Positions 26,182 through 36,572 are shown, counted from the first letter of the stretch. The stretch is 64,000 nt of DNA from Barnesiella viscericola DSM 18177 (GCF_000512915.1 NZ_CP007034.1:806001-870000); one strand, 5' to 3'. Numbers and translations: made by a program. The notes: generated by a model not told the origin, from the sequence alone.

Positions 26182-29100
26182 ATGAGAAAAGTAAGACTCC
26201 TTTCCCTGTTGGCATTCCTGGGCGCCCTACTCCTTGCCCTGCCGACGAATGCCCAAACCGAAAGCCGTGAAGTCTATGGCTGGCTGCGGTACGACAATTA
26301 CAACCAAAGCGACTATGGCATTTGCAAATTTACAACCGACAACGCCGAAAATATCCAGTCGGTATGGCCCTACGACCCCGCCCGGGTTGCCTGCGCCGGA
26401 GCTTATGCCGAAGGTTTCTACTACGTCTACCTGTATGAGACCGACGGTTACAATGCCACGCCCTACTCGTTCAACCGCATCAATCTCGCCACCGGCGAGT
26501 CGACTCAGGTAGCCGACTATCGGGGCATGCCGTTTCTTTTCCAGGACATGACCTACGACTACTCCACGCAAACCATGTTTGCCACCGCCTATGACGAAAA
26601 TGTCTATACCGCCGTTCTGCTCAAAATAGACTTGACGACGGGCGAGGCTACCACCGTAGGCGAGATGGGCGAGAACAAATTCATGACCCTGGCCTGCTCC
26701 TACGAAGGGCAACTCTATGCCATCGACATCGACTATGGCGACCTGTGGAGCATCGACAAGTCGACCGGTGCGGCCACCAGCATCGGCAATACCGGCGAAC
26801 GCGTGAGCGAGGACTACTTACAAACGATGGAGTTCGACCACGAGACCAACCTGCTCTACTGGGCCGGCGACAACTTCTGGGGCACTGTCGACACCAACAC
26901 CGGTGCCGCCCAACAAATCAGCTGGCTGGGTAACGATGCCCAAGTGGTAGGTCTCTATATTCCCTTCAAAAAGACCAATGCCGATGCGCCCGCCGAGATA
27001 ACCGATTTGACCGTAACACCCGGCGAACAGGGTGCCCTGTCGGCCCAGCTGAGCTGGACCAACCCCGCCACGACTTTTGGCGGAGGCAGTCTGACCGAAC
27101 TGTCGCGCCTGGAAATCTATCGCAACGACCAGCTCGTTCACACCATCGACAACCCGATTATCGGGCAGAAAGAGAGTTGGACCGATACCCAAATCACCGA
27201 GAAGGGTCTCCAAGTTTACAGCCTCTCGGCCATCAACAGCCTGGGCAACAGCCTCACTACCGCCCAAGCGGTATTCGTGGGACGCGACCTGCCGGCGGCA
27301 CCTGCCCAACCTGTCGTGACCCGACTCGACGAGACCAGTGCCCGGATTAGCTGGCAAGCGCCCCAATCGGGTATAAACGGCGGCTGGATAGATGCCTCGT
27401 CGCTGACCTATAAGATTACCCGCCAACCCGGGAATCAGATAATTGCCGGATCCATATCCGCCACCGAGTACATCGACAACACCATCGACTCGCGCGACTA
27501 CTATGCCTACCAGATACAGGCAATCACCCCCGAGGGCGAAAGCCCGGTCGTCACAACCGACAAGCTGGTACTGGGCCCGGCGCTGAGCGTACCCTATTTC
27601 TGTAATTTCGCCACCGACGACCAGTTTGCCCTGTGGAGCGTCATCGACGCCAACCACGACGATTACTCCTGGAAACGCGAGACCACCATGGACGCCGCCT
27701 ATTACTACTACAACGAGGACGGCGAGACCGGTGGCGACGACTGGCTCATCTCCTCGCCCATTCACCTGGAACAGGGGAAGAGCTACCGCCTGCGCTTCAA
27801 GCTCCAAGCCTACGATTCGAGCTACCCCGAGAAGGTGGCCGTCTACCTGGGAACCGATGCCAGCATCGAGGGGCAAACCGTACAGTTGGGCGACTACCTG
27901 GTCGAGGAGTTCACACTCACCGAGCACAAAGTAATTCTTCCGCAAGATTTGGAAACAGGCAACTACTATATCTCGTTCCACTGCTATTCCGATCCCTATA
28001 TGTTTATCCTCTACCTGACCGACGTTACACTGGAAGAGGTGAACGAGGGTAGCATCTCGGGAATCGTAACCGACGGTACCAACCCGCTGGAAGGGGTTAC
28101 CGTGTCGATTCAGGGCCATGACCTGCAACAGACTACCGACGAATCGGGAGCCTATACTTTCAAGGAGCTGGAAATCGGCAGCTACACCCTCCGTTTCGAC
28201 AAAATGGGTTACCGCCCGGCCGAACAGACCGGTATCACCGTAGAGATGGGCGAAACCACCACGGTGAACCAGACGATGGAGCTGCTGCCCGTCTACTCGG
28301 TGAGCGGCAAACTGGTCAATGTGCAGAACAGACCCGTCGACCAGGCCAAGCTCTCGATAACCGGTTATGCCGACTATTCGACCCAGTCGGGCACCGACGG
28401 TTCCTTCTCGTTCCCGCAGGTGTATGAGGCCGAGCAATATGCCCTGTCCATCGAACGGTACGGCATGAGCGACACCACCCTGACGATAAACGTAACGGGC
28501 GGAGATCTCGTGTTGAACAACATCGTATTGACGGACAAGCCGCTGCCGCCCCACGCCGTATCGGCTACCCGCCAGGGCGAAACGACGGTAATCGCCTGGG
28601 AAGAACCCGTCGATACCCGGCAGTTCCGTCACGACAATGGCATACACAGCGGCCGACTGGGAACCTCCAGTTCAACCGCCAAGAGCGTCTATGGCGCGGT
28701 GTTCCGCACCCCGGCCAAACTCATGCAAATGACCTGGTTCACCGAGAACTACCTCACCACTCACCCCACGGTCAACGTATTCGTGTTCGACCTGGACGCC
28801 GAGGGGAACCCCACCTCTACCCTTCTGTTCTCGCAGATGAACGTGCCGAACAAGGATATGGGATGGACCACCTTCGACTTCCCCGAACCGATCGATGCCC
28901 CCAACGGATATATGCTGGCCATCAGCTACGAGGGTCACGTGGGATTGGGTCTCGACAACGGCGAAGGTCCCGACTATCCCTTCACCGAACAGACCAACTG
29001 CTATGCCGAGGACTACACCACGGGACAATTCACCTATACCGAGGAGCACGACATCAGACGTTCGCTGATGATTCGCGGCATCGGTATCCTGCTGGGCGAG

Positions 29101-30693
29101 GACGAGTTACCCTCGACCACGACCGACAAGCGTTACTCGGTATGGCGGCTGACCGACGGTCAACAGGAGACCCCGAGCGAATGGACCCTGTTAACCGAGA
29201 CACCGGTCGAAGAGCTCACCTACACCGACAACACATGGAACGCCTTGACGCAAGGCATCTACCGCTATGCCGTGACTACCGGCTACAACAACGGGGCCAT
29301 CGTCTCGCCGGCTGCCTTCTCGCAACCGCTCGACAAGGACATGTACACTCGGATTACCCTGAACCTGAAAACCAATACGCCCCAAAACGAGGCCCAAAGC
29401 GCCCATGTGGTACTGGCCCACGTCGACGGGAATGCCGACCACGTCTATACCGGCACGGCCGACAAGGCGGGTCAGGTAGTCTTCGACCAGGTATGGAAGG
29501 GGCTTTACAACGTGTCGATTACACTGAAAGGCTTCAACGATTTCACGGTCCAAAACGCAGACTTCTCGACCGAGAACAGCTACACCCTTTCGGACTATAC
29601 CTTGCAGGAGTATATCGTCAACCCCTTCAACCTCGAAGTAGTAAAAGACGACCAGCAACAGGGCTATATCTTTAACTGGAACGTGGCCGACTACCTCTTC
29701 GACGACTTTGAGTCGCACACCGACTTTGCCATCAATTCGCCGGGTAGTGTGGGTTGGAGCTACATCGACGGCGACGGCCGCGAGACCTACGGCATAGACG
29801 GGGTCGACTTTATCAATGACGAGCTGCCCAAGGCCTACATCGTCTTCAACCCCTACACGACCGACCCGAACATAGCCCTCTTCGACTCGAATATCCGGCC
29901 GCACAGCGGCGAGAAATACCTGGCTTCGTTCCCGGCCCGCCCGGGTGCCAACGACGACTACGTCATCTCGCCCGAGTTGAACTTCAACCGCGATTTCGTC
30001 CTGAAATTCTATGCCAAGAGTTATACCGACGATTACGGTGAGGAACAGATGAATGTAGGCTACTCCACAACCGGCAAAGAGGCCACCGACTTCATCTGGC
30101 TCAACGAGGAGGGCCCCATCAGCGTACCCATGAGCCAATGGAACGAATACCGGTACACAATCCCGGCCGAGGCCCGCTACGTAACCATCAACTGCGTGTC
30201 GGACAACATCTTCATCTTCATGGTCGACGACATCTTCATCGGCCTGGAATTGCCCGACGGGGTCGACTTGGAGAAGATGAAGGACGACATCTCGTTTGAG
30301 GTTTACCTGGACGGCGAGCGCGTGAATACCACCCCGCAAAGCAGCTACCTCTTCACCGGCCTCTCGAAAGGGACGCACAAAGCCGGCGTGAAAGCGGTAT
30401 TCTCATCGGTTACCACCCCGCTCACCGAGATTGAATTTGAGGTAGACGAAGAGAGCGGCATCGCCCGCAACCAGGCGAACAGCCTCACCGTACACCCCAA
30501 TCCGGCCCAAGATGTGGTGACCGTATCGGGCGAATATGACTACCTCTCGATACTCAACCTGTCGGGTCACGAAGTATCGCGCCACACCGCCCACGAGGTA
30601 ATCAGCGTGCGGGAGTTGCCCGCCGGAGTCTACATTGTACGAATCGTAGCCGGCAACCGCGTCGAAACGACCAAACTGATTGTGACCCGATAG
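26182..30693 (+). CDS. Giant secreted multidomain surface protein with T9SS sorting domain
   Basis: 1503 residues from the ATG at 26182, which begins a signal peptide (1-25, ending TNAQ). Domains in order: a beta-propeller-like region with repeats such as INLATGESTQVADY and IDLTTGEATTVGEM (about 30-265); two fibronectin III-like domains (about 275-460); a choice-of-anchor J jellyroll (about 470-620, GDDWLISSPIHLEQGK); two carboxypeptidase-regulatory-like domains (SISGIVTDGTNPLEGVTV, then YSVSGKLVNVQNRPVDQAKL, about 627-790); more FN3-like segments; a second jellyroll (about 1170-1360, DDYVISPELNFNRDFVLKFY). The C-terminal ~75 residues (VHPNPAQDVVTVSG, LPAGVYIVRI) form a T9SS type A sorting domain. 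It should be exported across the outer membrane and anchored at the surface. No catalytic site is evident. Confidence 0.85.
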   Translation: MRKVRLLSLLAFLGALLLALPTNAQTESREVYGWLRYDNYNQSDYGICKFTTDNAENIQSVWPYDPARVACAGAYAEGFYYVYLYETDGYNATPYSFNRINLATGESTQVADYRGMPFLFQDMTYDYSTQTMFATAYDENVYTAVLLKIDLTTGEATTVGEMGENKFMTLACSYEGQLYAIDIDYGDLWSIDKSTGAATSIGNTGERVSEDYLQTMEFDHETNLLYWAGDNFWGTVDTNTGAAQQISWLGNDAQVVGLYIPFKKTNADAPAEITDLTVTPGEQGALSAQLSWTNPATTFGGGSLTELSRLEIYRNDQLVHTIDNPIIGQKESWTDTQITEKGLQVYSLSAINSLGNSLTTAQAVFVGRDLPAAPAQPVVTRLDETSARISWQAPQSGINGGWIDASSLTYKITRQPGNQIIAGSISATEYIDNTIDSRDYYAYQIQAITPEGESPVVTTDKLVLGPALSVPYFCNFATDDQFALWSVIDANHDDYSWKRETTMDAAYYYYNEDGETGGDDWLISSPIHLEQGKSYRLRFKLQAYDSSYPEKVAVYLGTDASIEGQTVQLGDYLVEEFTLTEHKVILPQDLETGNYYISFHCYSDPYMFILYLTDVTLEEVNEGSISGIVTDGTNPLEGVTVSIQGHDLQQTTDESGAYTFKELEIGSYTLRFDKMGYRPAEQTGITVEMGETTTVNQTMELLPVYSVSGKLVNVQNRPVDQAKLSITGYADYSTQSGTDGSFSFPQVYEAEQYALSIERYGMSDTTLTINVTGGDLVLNNIVLTDKPLPPHAVSATRQGETTVIAWEEPVDTRQFRHDNGIHSGRLGTSSSTAKSVYGAVFRTPAKLMQMTWFTENYLTTHPTVNVFVFDLDAEGNPTSTLLFSQMNVPNKDMGWTTFDFPEPIDAPNGYMLAISYEGHVGLGLDNGEGPDYPFTEQTNCYAEDYTTGQFTYTEEHDIRRSLMIRGIGILLGEDELPSTTTDKRYSVWRLTDGQQETPSEWTLLTETPVEELTYTDNTWNALTQGIYRYAVTTGYNNGAIVSPAAFSQPLDKDMYTRITLNLKTNTPQNEAQSAHVVLAHVDGNADHVYTGTADKAGQVVFDQVWKGLYNVSITLKGFNDFTVQNADFSTENSYTLSDYTLQEYIVNPFNLEVVKDDQQQGYIFNWNVADYLFDDFESHTDFAINSPGSVGWSYIDGDGRETYGIDGVDFINDELPKAYIVFNPYTTDPNIALFDSNIRPHSGEKYLASFPARPGANDDYVISPELNFNRDFVLKFYAKSYTDDYGEEQMNVGYSTTGKEATDFIWLNEEGPISVPMSQWNEYRYTIPAEARYVTINCVSDNIFIFMVDDIFIGLELPDGVDLEKMKDDISFEVYLDGERVNTTPQSSYLFTGLSKGTHKAGVKAVFSSVTTPLTEIEFEVDEESGIARNQANSLTVHPNPAQDVVTVSGEYDYLSILNLSGHEVSRHTAHEVISVRELPAGVYIVRIVAGNRVETTKLIVTR

Positions 30694-30758
30694 TCCCGGC
30701 CGCTCAATGAGGCCCGGACAACAGGTCACCCACGCAAGGAGTGACAGGCAATCGCTCC

Positions 30759-30774
30759 GATAGTGTACACTATC
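30759..30774. repeat. 16-bp perfect palindrome
   Basis: GATAGTGTACACTATC is a perfect palindrome in the 370-bp gap between the giant surface-protein gene and sppA. It could be an operator. No repeat of it was noticed elsewhere in the window. Confidence 0.35.
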
Positions 30775-30790
30775 AGCTTCCATTCCACAC

Positions 30791-30840
30791 CGCAGCGCCC
30801 TGCCCACCGACTCTCCACAAAGTCGGGGCAGGGCGCTGCC
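30791..30840 (+). terminator. GC-rich terminator-like hairpin
   Basis: GCAGCGCCCTGCC (30792-30804) pairs with GGCAGGGCGCTGC (30827-30839). An inner CCGACT/AGTCGG helix is also present, and CCATTTTACC follows. It lies about 100 bp after the giant surface-protein gene. Confidence 0.55.
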
Positions 30841-31012
30841 CATTTTACCGCCAAGCTGTCGTCACCCCGGGAATAAATTCCGACTTTAATTTTATCGAAA
30901 AACGATAATTTTTTATTGATTCACTTGTCGATTCAAAATTTTATATGTATGTTTGTCCAGTTCAAAAATCGAAGATAAACGGCTCGACTCTTTTTTCTTG
31001 GGAAAAAGAGCC

Positions 31013-31020
31013 TATCTTTG
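31013..31020 (+). promoter_or_regulatory. Promoter -7 box of sppA-lpxK
   Basis: TATCTTTG lies 44 nt before the sppA ATG. Upstream is an inverted repeat CTCTTTTT/AAAAAGAG, and no TTTG at the ideal spacing. Confidence 0.5.
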
Positions 31021-31063
31021 CCAAACCGAATGACGTAAAAACCATATAATAAAGGATAACTCC

Positions 31064-32809
31064 ATGAAGAAATTTTTCACCACGACCTTCGCCTGTGTGC
31101 TGGGCGTCATGATTGCCATCGTGCTACTGTCGATTCTGTCGGTTGTAGCATTAACCGGCATGGTTGCAACTACCGAAACCGAATATGTAGCCCAACCTCA
31201 CACGATATTGAAACTCGACCTGGGCACGGTGACCGAACGCAGCCAGGAAGACGTAATGGGTCTCCTGATGGGGAATCAGGAAAAGAGCGACGGACTCGAC
31301 AACATACTCAAAGCCATCGCGACGGCCAAGACCAGCCGCCATATCGACGGCATCTACATCGATGCCCACGGCATGAACATGGGAATCGCCACACTCGACC
31401 GCATACACCGCGCACTGATCGACTTCAAGGAGAGCGGCAAATTTGTCTACGCCTATGCCGACACCTACTCGCAACGGGAATACCTGTTGAGTGCCGCTGC
31501 CGACAGCGTGATGCTGAACCCCGTGGGGGCTGTCGATTTCAGAGGTCTGGCCGGGCAGGTGATGTTCTGGAAAGGTCTGTACGACAAACTGGGCATCGAG
31601 ATGCAAATCCTGAAAGTGGGAACCTACAAGTCGGCCGTCGAACCCTATGTCAACACCCGAATGAGCGACGCCAATCGCGAACAGACCATCGCCTACATGA
31701 CTCCCATCTGGAACCACCTGCTGGAACAGCTGTCGAAAGACCGCAACCTGTCGGTCGAGCAGTTGAACAACCTGGCCGATACACTGCTGATTACCGTTGA
31801 AGCCAAAGAGCTGGTGAACCGCGGACTCATCGACTCCCTGCTCTATCGCCCGCAGATGGAACAATTCCTCAAAGATAAAGTGGGCATCGACTCCGACGAC
31901 GACCTCATCTTCGCCTCGGCCAACGAGGTGGCCTCGATGAAGCAACCCAAAAACAAGGCCAAGGACGAGATTGCCATCGTCTATGCCGAAGGGGGTATCG
32001 ACCTGGGCGAAACCAACGGCGTGAACACGGCCGAACTGGTCGAGGACCTTACAAAGATTCAAAAGGACAAAAAGATAAAAGCCGTCGTGCTGCGGGTAAA
32101 CTCACCGGGCGGTAGCGCCTACGGCTCGGAACAGGTGTGGGCCGCTATCGAGGCCATCAAGGCGGCCGGCAAGCCGGTAGTCGTATCGATGGGCGATGTG
32201 GCTGCCTCGGGCGGATACTACATCTCGTGCAACGCCGACCGCATCTTTGCCAACCCCACTACCCTCACCGGCTCAATCGGCATCTATGGCATGATACCTA
32301 ACTTCGAGGGTCTGGTTACCGATAAGTTGGGCATCACCTTCGACGGGGTACAGACCAACCGCTACGGCAACTTCGGCTCGTTCAACCGGGCCATGACCCC
32401 CGATGAACACCGCCAGATGCAACAATACATCGAACGCGGCTACGAACTCTTCACCACACGCTGCGCCGAGGGCCGCGGCATGAGCCTCGATGCCATCAAG
32501 AAGATTGCCGAAGGCCGGGTTTGGGACGGACAGACCGCTCTGAAAATCGGATTGGTCGACGAACTGGGCGACCTCGACGACGCCATTGCCTGGGTAGCTC
32601 AGAAAGCCGGTCTCGAACAGTACAAGACCAGCTCCTATCCCCAACAGAAGACGGCTGTGGAACAGCTCTTCGAAGAGCTCAACAAGAACGTGCAGGCCCG
32701 CATCGCCGCAGTCTATCTGGGCGAGAGCTACAAATACCTGCAAACGCTCGAACAGTGCAAGAATCTCGACCCCCTGCAATGCCGCATGGAAGAGATTGAA
32801 CTCTATTGA
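31064..32809 (+). CDS. sppA: Signal peptide peptidase SppA, 67K type
   Basis: 581 residues, the long two-domain form. An N-terminal membrane helix (about 5-32) anchors it in the inner membrane. The N-terminal domain carries the catalytic Lys (LKVGTYKSAVEPY, near 192) and the C-terminal domain the nucleophile Ser (GDVAASGGYYISCNADRIFANP, near 384), the Ser/Lys dyad that E. coli SppA splits between its two domains. It degrades signal peptides left in the membrane after export. lpxK begins 11 bp after the stop, or overlaps it if a TTG start is used. Confidence 0.95.
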   Translation: MKKFFTTTFACVLGVMIAIVLLSILSVVALTGMVATTETEYVAQPHTILKLDLGTVTERSQEDVMGLLMGNQEKSDGLDNILKAIATAKTSRHIDGIYIDAHGMNMGIATLDRIHRALIDFKESGKFVYAYADTYSQREYLLSAAADSVMLNPVGAVDFRGLAGQVMFWKGLYDKLGIEMQILKVGTYKSAVEPYVNTRMSDANREQTIAYMTPIWNHLLEQLSKDRNLSVEQLNNLADTLLITVEAKELVNRGLIDSLLYRPQMEQFLKDKVGIDSDDDLIFASANEVASMKQPKNKAKDEIAIVYAEGGIDLGETNGVNTAELVEDLTKIQKDKKIKAVVLRVNSPGGSAYGSEQVWAAIEAIKAAGKPVVVSMGDVAASGGYYISCNADRIFANPTTLTGSIGIYGMIPNFEGLVTDKLGITFDGVQTNRYGNFGSFNRAMTPDEHRQMQQYIERGYELFTTRCAEGRGMSLDAIKKIAEGRVWDGQTALKIGLVDELGDLDDAIAWVAQKAGLEQYKTSSYPQQKTAVEQLFEELNKNVQARIAAVYLGESYKYLQTLEQCKNLDPLQCRMEEIELY

Positions 32810-32820
32810 TACCGATTCTC

Positions 32821-33924
32821 ATGTACGGCAAATCAATCAGGATAAACCGTTGGTTACTCCCGCTCAGCTGGCTATACGGCTTTGCCACGGGAGTCAGGAA
32901 CAGACTCTTCGACTGGGGCATACTCCCGTCCGAAGAGTTCGACATTCCGGTCATCTCGGTGGGTAATCTGGCGGTAGGCGGTACCGGCAAGACCCCGCAC
33001 ATCGAATACCTGATTGAACTGCTGCAACCCAAATACCGGGTGGCCGTGCTCAGCCGGGGCTACAAGCGCAAGAGCCGGGGATTCGTCCTGGCCGATGCGA
33101 ACGCGACCGCCCGCGACATCGGCGACGAGCCTTACCAGATCAAGCGGAAATTCCCCGACATCGCCGTCGCCGTCGATGCCAACCGTCGCAGGGGCATCAA
33201 CCGGCTGAAAGAGCTGTTGCCCGACCTCGACGTCATTCTGCTCGACGATGCCTTCCAACACCGCTACGTATCGCCCCTCATCTCGATTGTGCTCACCGAC
33301 TACAACCGGGCGTTGCATCTGGACAAGCTGCTGCCGGCCGGTCGCCTGCGGGAGTCGCGTCACGAACTGTCGCGGGCCGATATCGTGATTGTGACCAAAT
33401 GCCCCGCCGACATGAAGCCCATCGAGTTCAACATCATTTCGCGGTGGCTGCACCTCTTCCCCTACCAGCATCTCTACTTCACCACGCTCGACTACGGCAA
33501 CCTGCAAGCGGTATTTCCCCAGCCGGGAACGCCCCGCGAGATTGACCTGAGCACGCTTTCCAAAAAGAGCGGTGTGATGCTGCTCACGGGCATTGCCAAC
33601 CCGCGCCCCATGCAACAATACCTAGCCCGCTACCTCACCGCGCAGGAAGAGCTGCGATACCCCGACCACCACAACTTCTCCGACAGCGACCTGCATCAAA
33701 TAGCCAACCGCTTGGCCTCGCTGCATGGTGAGGAGAACTACATCATCACCACCGAAAAAGATGCCGCCCGCCTGCGCTCGGCCGCACTCGACGAACCGGT
33801 GAAACGGGCCCTCTACTACCTGCCCATACGGGTACGCTTCATGCAACACAACGGCACCTCGTTCGATACCAAGATAACCGACACGATCTACAAGAACCGT
33901 CGGATAAAACGCCCCCGCAGATAA
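32821..33924 (+). CDS. lpxK: Tetraacyldisaccharide 4'-kinase
   Basis: 367 residues from the ATG at 32821; an in-frame TTG at 32806 overlapping the sppA stop is the alternative start. The P-loop lies in ISVGNLAVGGTGKTPHIEY, followed by LSRGYKRKSRGF, the LDDAFQHR motif and IITTEKDAARL, all LpxK hallmarks. It phosphorylates the 4' position of the tetraacyldisaccharide 1-phosphate to give lipid IVA on the inner face of the inner membrane. An N-terminal hydrophobic segment (WLLPLSWLYGFATG) tethers it. The short gap places it in one transcript with sppA. It converges on the TonB receptor gene. Confidence 0.96.
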   Translation: MYGKSIRINRWLLPLSWLYGFATGVRNRLFDWGILPSEEFDIPVISVGNLAVGGTGKTPHIEYLIELLQPKYRVAVLSRGYKRKSRGFVLADANATARDIGDEPYQIKRKFPDIAVAVDANRRRGINRLKELLPDLDVILLDDAFQHRYVSPLISIVLTDYNRALHLDKLLPAGRLRESRHELSRADIVIVTKCPADMKPIEFNIISRWLHLFPYQHLYFTTLDYGNLQAVFPQPGTPREIDLSTLSKKSGVMLLTGIANPRPMQQYLARYLTAQEELRYPDHHNFSDSDLHQIANRLASLHGEENYIITTEKDAARLRSAALDEPVKRALYYLPIRVRFMQHNGTSFDTKITDTIYKNRRIKRPRR

Positions 33925-33951
33925 TCGGTCCAACCGCTTTTCTTCCCGTAC

Positions 33952-36330
33952 CTAAAACTCGACCGTGATGCCCAACGTAGGCAGAATCACCCCGCTCTGC
34001 TGGGCAATGTATTTCATGCGATAACGCTCCGTCCCGGCCTCATCGACATAGGTCTCGCCGGTACTGATCAGGAGGGGCTGATTGTCGTATTTGAAATTCA
34101 GCACATTCTGCAAGTCGATATAAAAGCCCAGCATCACTCCCTTGAAATAGAACGACTTGTCGACCCGCAAATCGATTTCGTAAAACGTCTTCAACCGCCC
34201 CGAATTGTAGCGGCTGTAATCGTAATAGGGACGGGCCGTGGCATTCCAGGCCGGGACAAGCGACGACACATACTCGTCGTAAGGGGTATAAGGAGCCCCG
34301 CCCATGAGTCGCACCTTCATGCCGATGTCCCAATTCTTGGGCAGCTTGTAGGTACCCGAGAGGGTGAACAGATGGCGATAATCCCAGGCCGAAGGCAGAT
34401 AACGACCGGTTGCGGGATTCAGGAACTGACTGCGATACCAGGTATAGGAGGCGAGTGCCGTGAAACGCCCCATACCCAGCCAACGGAGCATCACCTCCAC
34501 CCCATAGGCCCGTCCGTGGGCTGTCGAGGCGGCCGCCTCGTTACCCGACACGCCGTAGTCGGTTCCCTTGCAGGCCAGCGGAATGCTATCGGAGAGCGAG
34601 AGCGGCGAGTGGGTGTAGCTCTTGTAAAAGCCCTCGACCGTGAGCCGGGCCCATCGGTTGAGGTAATACTCCACCCCCAAAGCCGCCTGGTCGGAACGGA
34701 TATAGCGCAACCGCGAGCGGTTGACCAGCACCTCGTTCTCCTGGAATCCCAGGGTCGTATAGGCCGGCAACTGGTAATAGCGCCCCAGACTGCCGTTCAC
34801 ATAGAAATTGCCCGCTATGTTGTAGGAGAAGGAGAGCCGGGGTGAGAACTGATCAAACGGGTTGTCGGTGAGCCACGAGTAGTCACAGGCATCGAGCCGG
34901 AAACCCAGCGAAGCCGACAGCCGCTCGTCGGCCGACTTGTATCCCACCGTGGCAAAAGCGCCCCACTTGAACAGCCCCAAATCGGTGTCGTAGCGTATCA
35001 CCCGCGGCACATCGGCAAACACCCGCTGGAAGGTGCGGTTGGTATAGACGGCATAGTCGGCATTCAACCCGGCCGTCACCTGGAACAGCCCCAGCGACGA
35101 CCTATTCTCCAAGCGCAGGTGATTCTCGACCTCGCTCGATTTCAATCGCAGGGTCAGATTCTCGTCGGTCGACTCGTCGTTGTCGCGATACTTCACATTG
35201 CCGTTGTCCATGTAGCTGCGGCTCAGTACGACCGTCTGGATATGATTGCCCCCGTAGTGCTTGTAGACAGCCCCCAGCGTATAGGTGTTCTGCTTGATGG
35301 TAGGCAGGTAGTTGAGCAGATACTGTTTCGACTCGTCGGCCGGGTCGGTCTCGGTATTCAGTTTCATGTCGTCGATAGCCCCCAACCCCAGAATCGTAAG
35401 CTCGTGTGCCTGCGAAAAGCGGGTCTTTATCTTGAATTGCGCATCGGTATATTGGGGCAGGAAAGGCATGTCGAGCAACGAAAAGAGCAGTTGCAGATAG
35501 GATTGCCGAACCGACACCACATAGGTTGTGCGGCTCCCGATATGCCCCTTCGAACCCAAGGCCAGCTCCGAAGCCCCCACCGTTCCCTTGAAGGTATAGC
35601 GGTCGGGGGTACCGTCGAGCAATTTGAAGTCGAAAACCGAACTCAACGCATTGCCCCGGCTCACCGGGAAAGCCCCCGTATAGAAATCGACCTCGCGAAT
35701 GAGGTCGGCATCGATAATCCCCACCGGGCCACCCGAAGCTCCTTGCGTGCTGAAATGGTTGATGTTGGGAATCTCCACCCCGTCGAGGTAGAACTTGTTC
35801 TCGGCCGGACCGCCACCCCGTATCATCAAGTCGTTGCGATAGCCTCCGCCCGCCACCGTAGCCACGCCGGGGAAAGCGTTGACCACCTTCGAGATGTCGC
35901 GATTGGCCCCCGGACTCTTCTCAATCTCCTGTACCCCGATAACCCGCATGGCGATAGGGCTCTCGACCGAGCGCCTGAACGGAGCCGCCACCACGCTCAC
36001 CTCGCCCAGCGCCACCTGCGACTCGTCGAGTCCGATGTCGAGCGTATAGTCGTAGGTCGTGATATGAAACTCGGGCGACACATAGGTCTTGTAGCCCACC
36101 GACGACACCTGCACCCGATACATGCCCGGCTGCAAGTTACCGATGCGGTAGTTCCCCACCGAATCGGTCGTGGTCCCCCGCGACGTATTCCAGATGCCCA
36201 CACTCACAAAAGGTACCCCCTCGCCGGTCGCCCGAGAAAACACACGCCCCTTCACCGAATAGGTCTGCGCACACCAAGCCCAGGAGGTCGCACACCAGAG
36301 GCACAACCACAGCACACACTGCCTCCACAT
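33952..36330 (-). CDS. TonB-dependent outer-membrane receptor with carboxypeptidase-like N-domain
   Basis: 792 residues from the ATG at 36330 (signal peptide MWRQCVLWLCLWCATSWAW). Residues about 23-105 are a CarboxypepD_reg-like beta-sandwich (YSVKGRVFSRATGEGVPFVS). About 115-235 is the plug (DISKVVNAFPGVATVAGGG, MIRGGGPAENKFYLDGVEIPN). The rest is a 22-strand-type barrel ending in the aromatic-terminal strand LGITVEF. It takes up a large substrate with TonB energy. No SusD-like partner is adjacent, so a glycan Sus system is unlikely here; the substrate is unknown. Confidence 0.92.
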   Translation of the reverse strand: MWRQCVLWLCLWCATSWAWCAQTYSVKGRVFSRATGEGVPFVSVGIWNTSRGTTTDSVGNYRIGNLQPGMYRVQVSSVGYKTYVSPEFHITTYDYTLDIGLDESQVALGEVSVVAAPFRRSVESPIAMRVIGVQEIEKSPGANRDISKVVNAFPGVATVAGGGYRNDLMIRGGGPAENKFYLDGVEIPNINHFSTQGASGGPVGIIDADLIREVDFYTGAFPVSRGNALSSVFDFKLLDGTPDRYTFKGTVGASELALGSKGHIGSRTTYVVSVRQSYLQLLFSLLDMPFLPQYTDAQFKIKTRFSQAHELTILGLGAIDDMKLNTETDPADESKQYLLNYLPTIKQNTYTLGAVYKHYGGNHIQTVVLSRSYMDNGNVKYRDNDESTDENLTLRLKSSEVENHLRLENRSSLGLFQVTAGLNADYAVYTNRTFQRVFADVPRVIRYDTDLGLFKWGAFATVGYKSADERLSASLGFRLDACDYSWLTDNPFDQFSPRLSFSYNIAGNFYVNGSLGRYYQLPAYTTLGFQENEVLVNRSRLRYIRSDQAALGVEYYLNRWARLTVEGFYKSYTHSPLSLSDSIPLACKGTDYGVSGNEAAASTAHGRAYGVEVMLRWLGMGRFTALASYTWYRSQFLNPATGRYLPSAWDYRHLFTLSGTYKLPKNWDIGMKVRLMGGAPYTPYDEYVSSLVPAWNATARPYYDYSRYNSGRLKTFYEIDLRVDKSFYFKGVMLGFYIDLQNVLNFKYDNQPLLISTGETYVDEAGTERYRMKYIAQQSGVILPTLGITVEF

Positions 36331-36454
36331 AATCTTTCTCCTTTCCGAGGGGCCACTCTGCCACACGGCAAGCCCCACAAGGCATATACAACCGATTCCC
36401 CGTTTTGGTTCACCCGCTCAGAAAAGAGAGAAGGTCGATCGTCTACATCATATA

Positions 36455-36494
36455 AAAATGCCAGCGGAAATCCCTGTCGAGGATTCCCGCTGGC
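36455..36494 (-). terminator. Terminator after peroxiredoxin gene
   Basis: Bases 36460-36473 pair with 36481-36494 (14 bp, one mismatch) and ATTTTTATA follows on the minus strand. A second small hairpin (AGGAGGC/GCCTCCT, 36521-36540) lies between it and the stop codon. Confidence 0.7.
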
Positions 36495-36572
36495 GCAAAC
36501 ACTTCTGGATAAATCTACCCAGGAGGCTTTACTGCCTCCTGAACTCTTGTTTCACTATGACAGACAGAGGAT

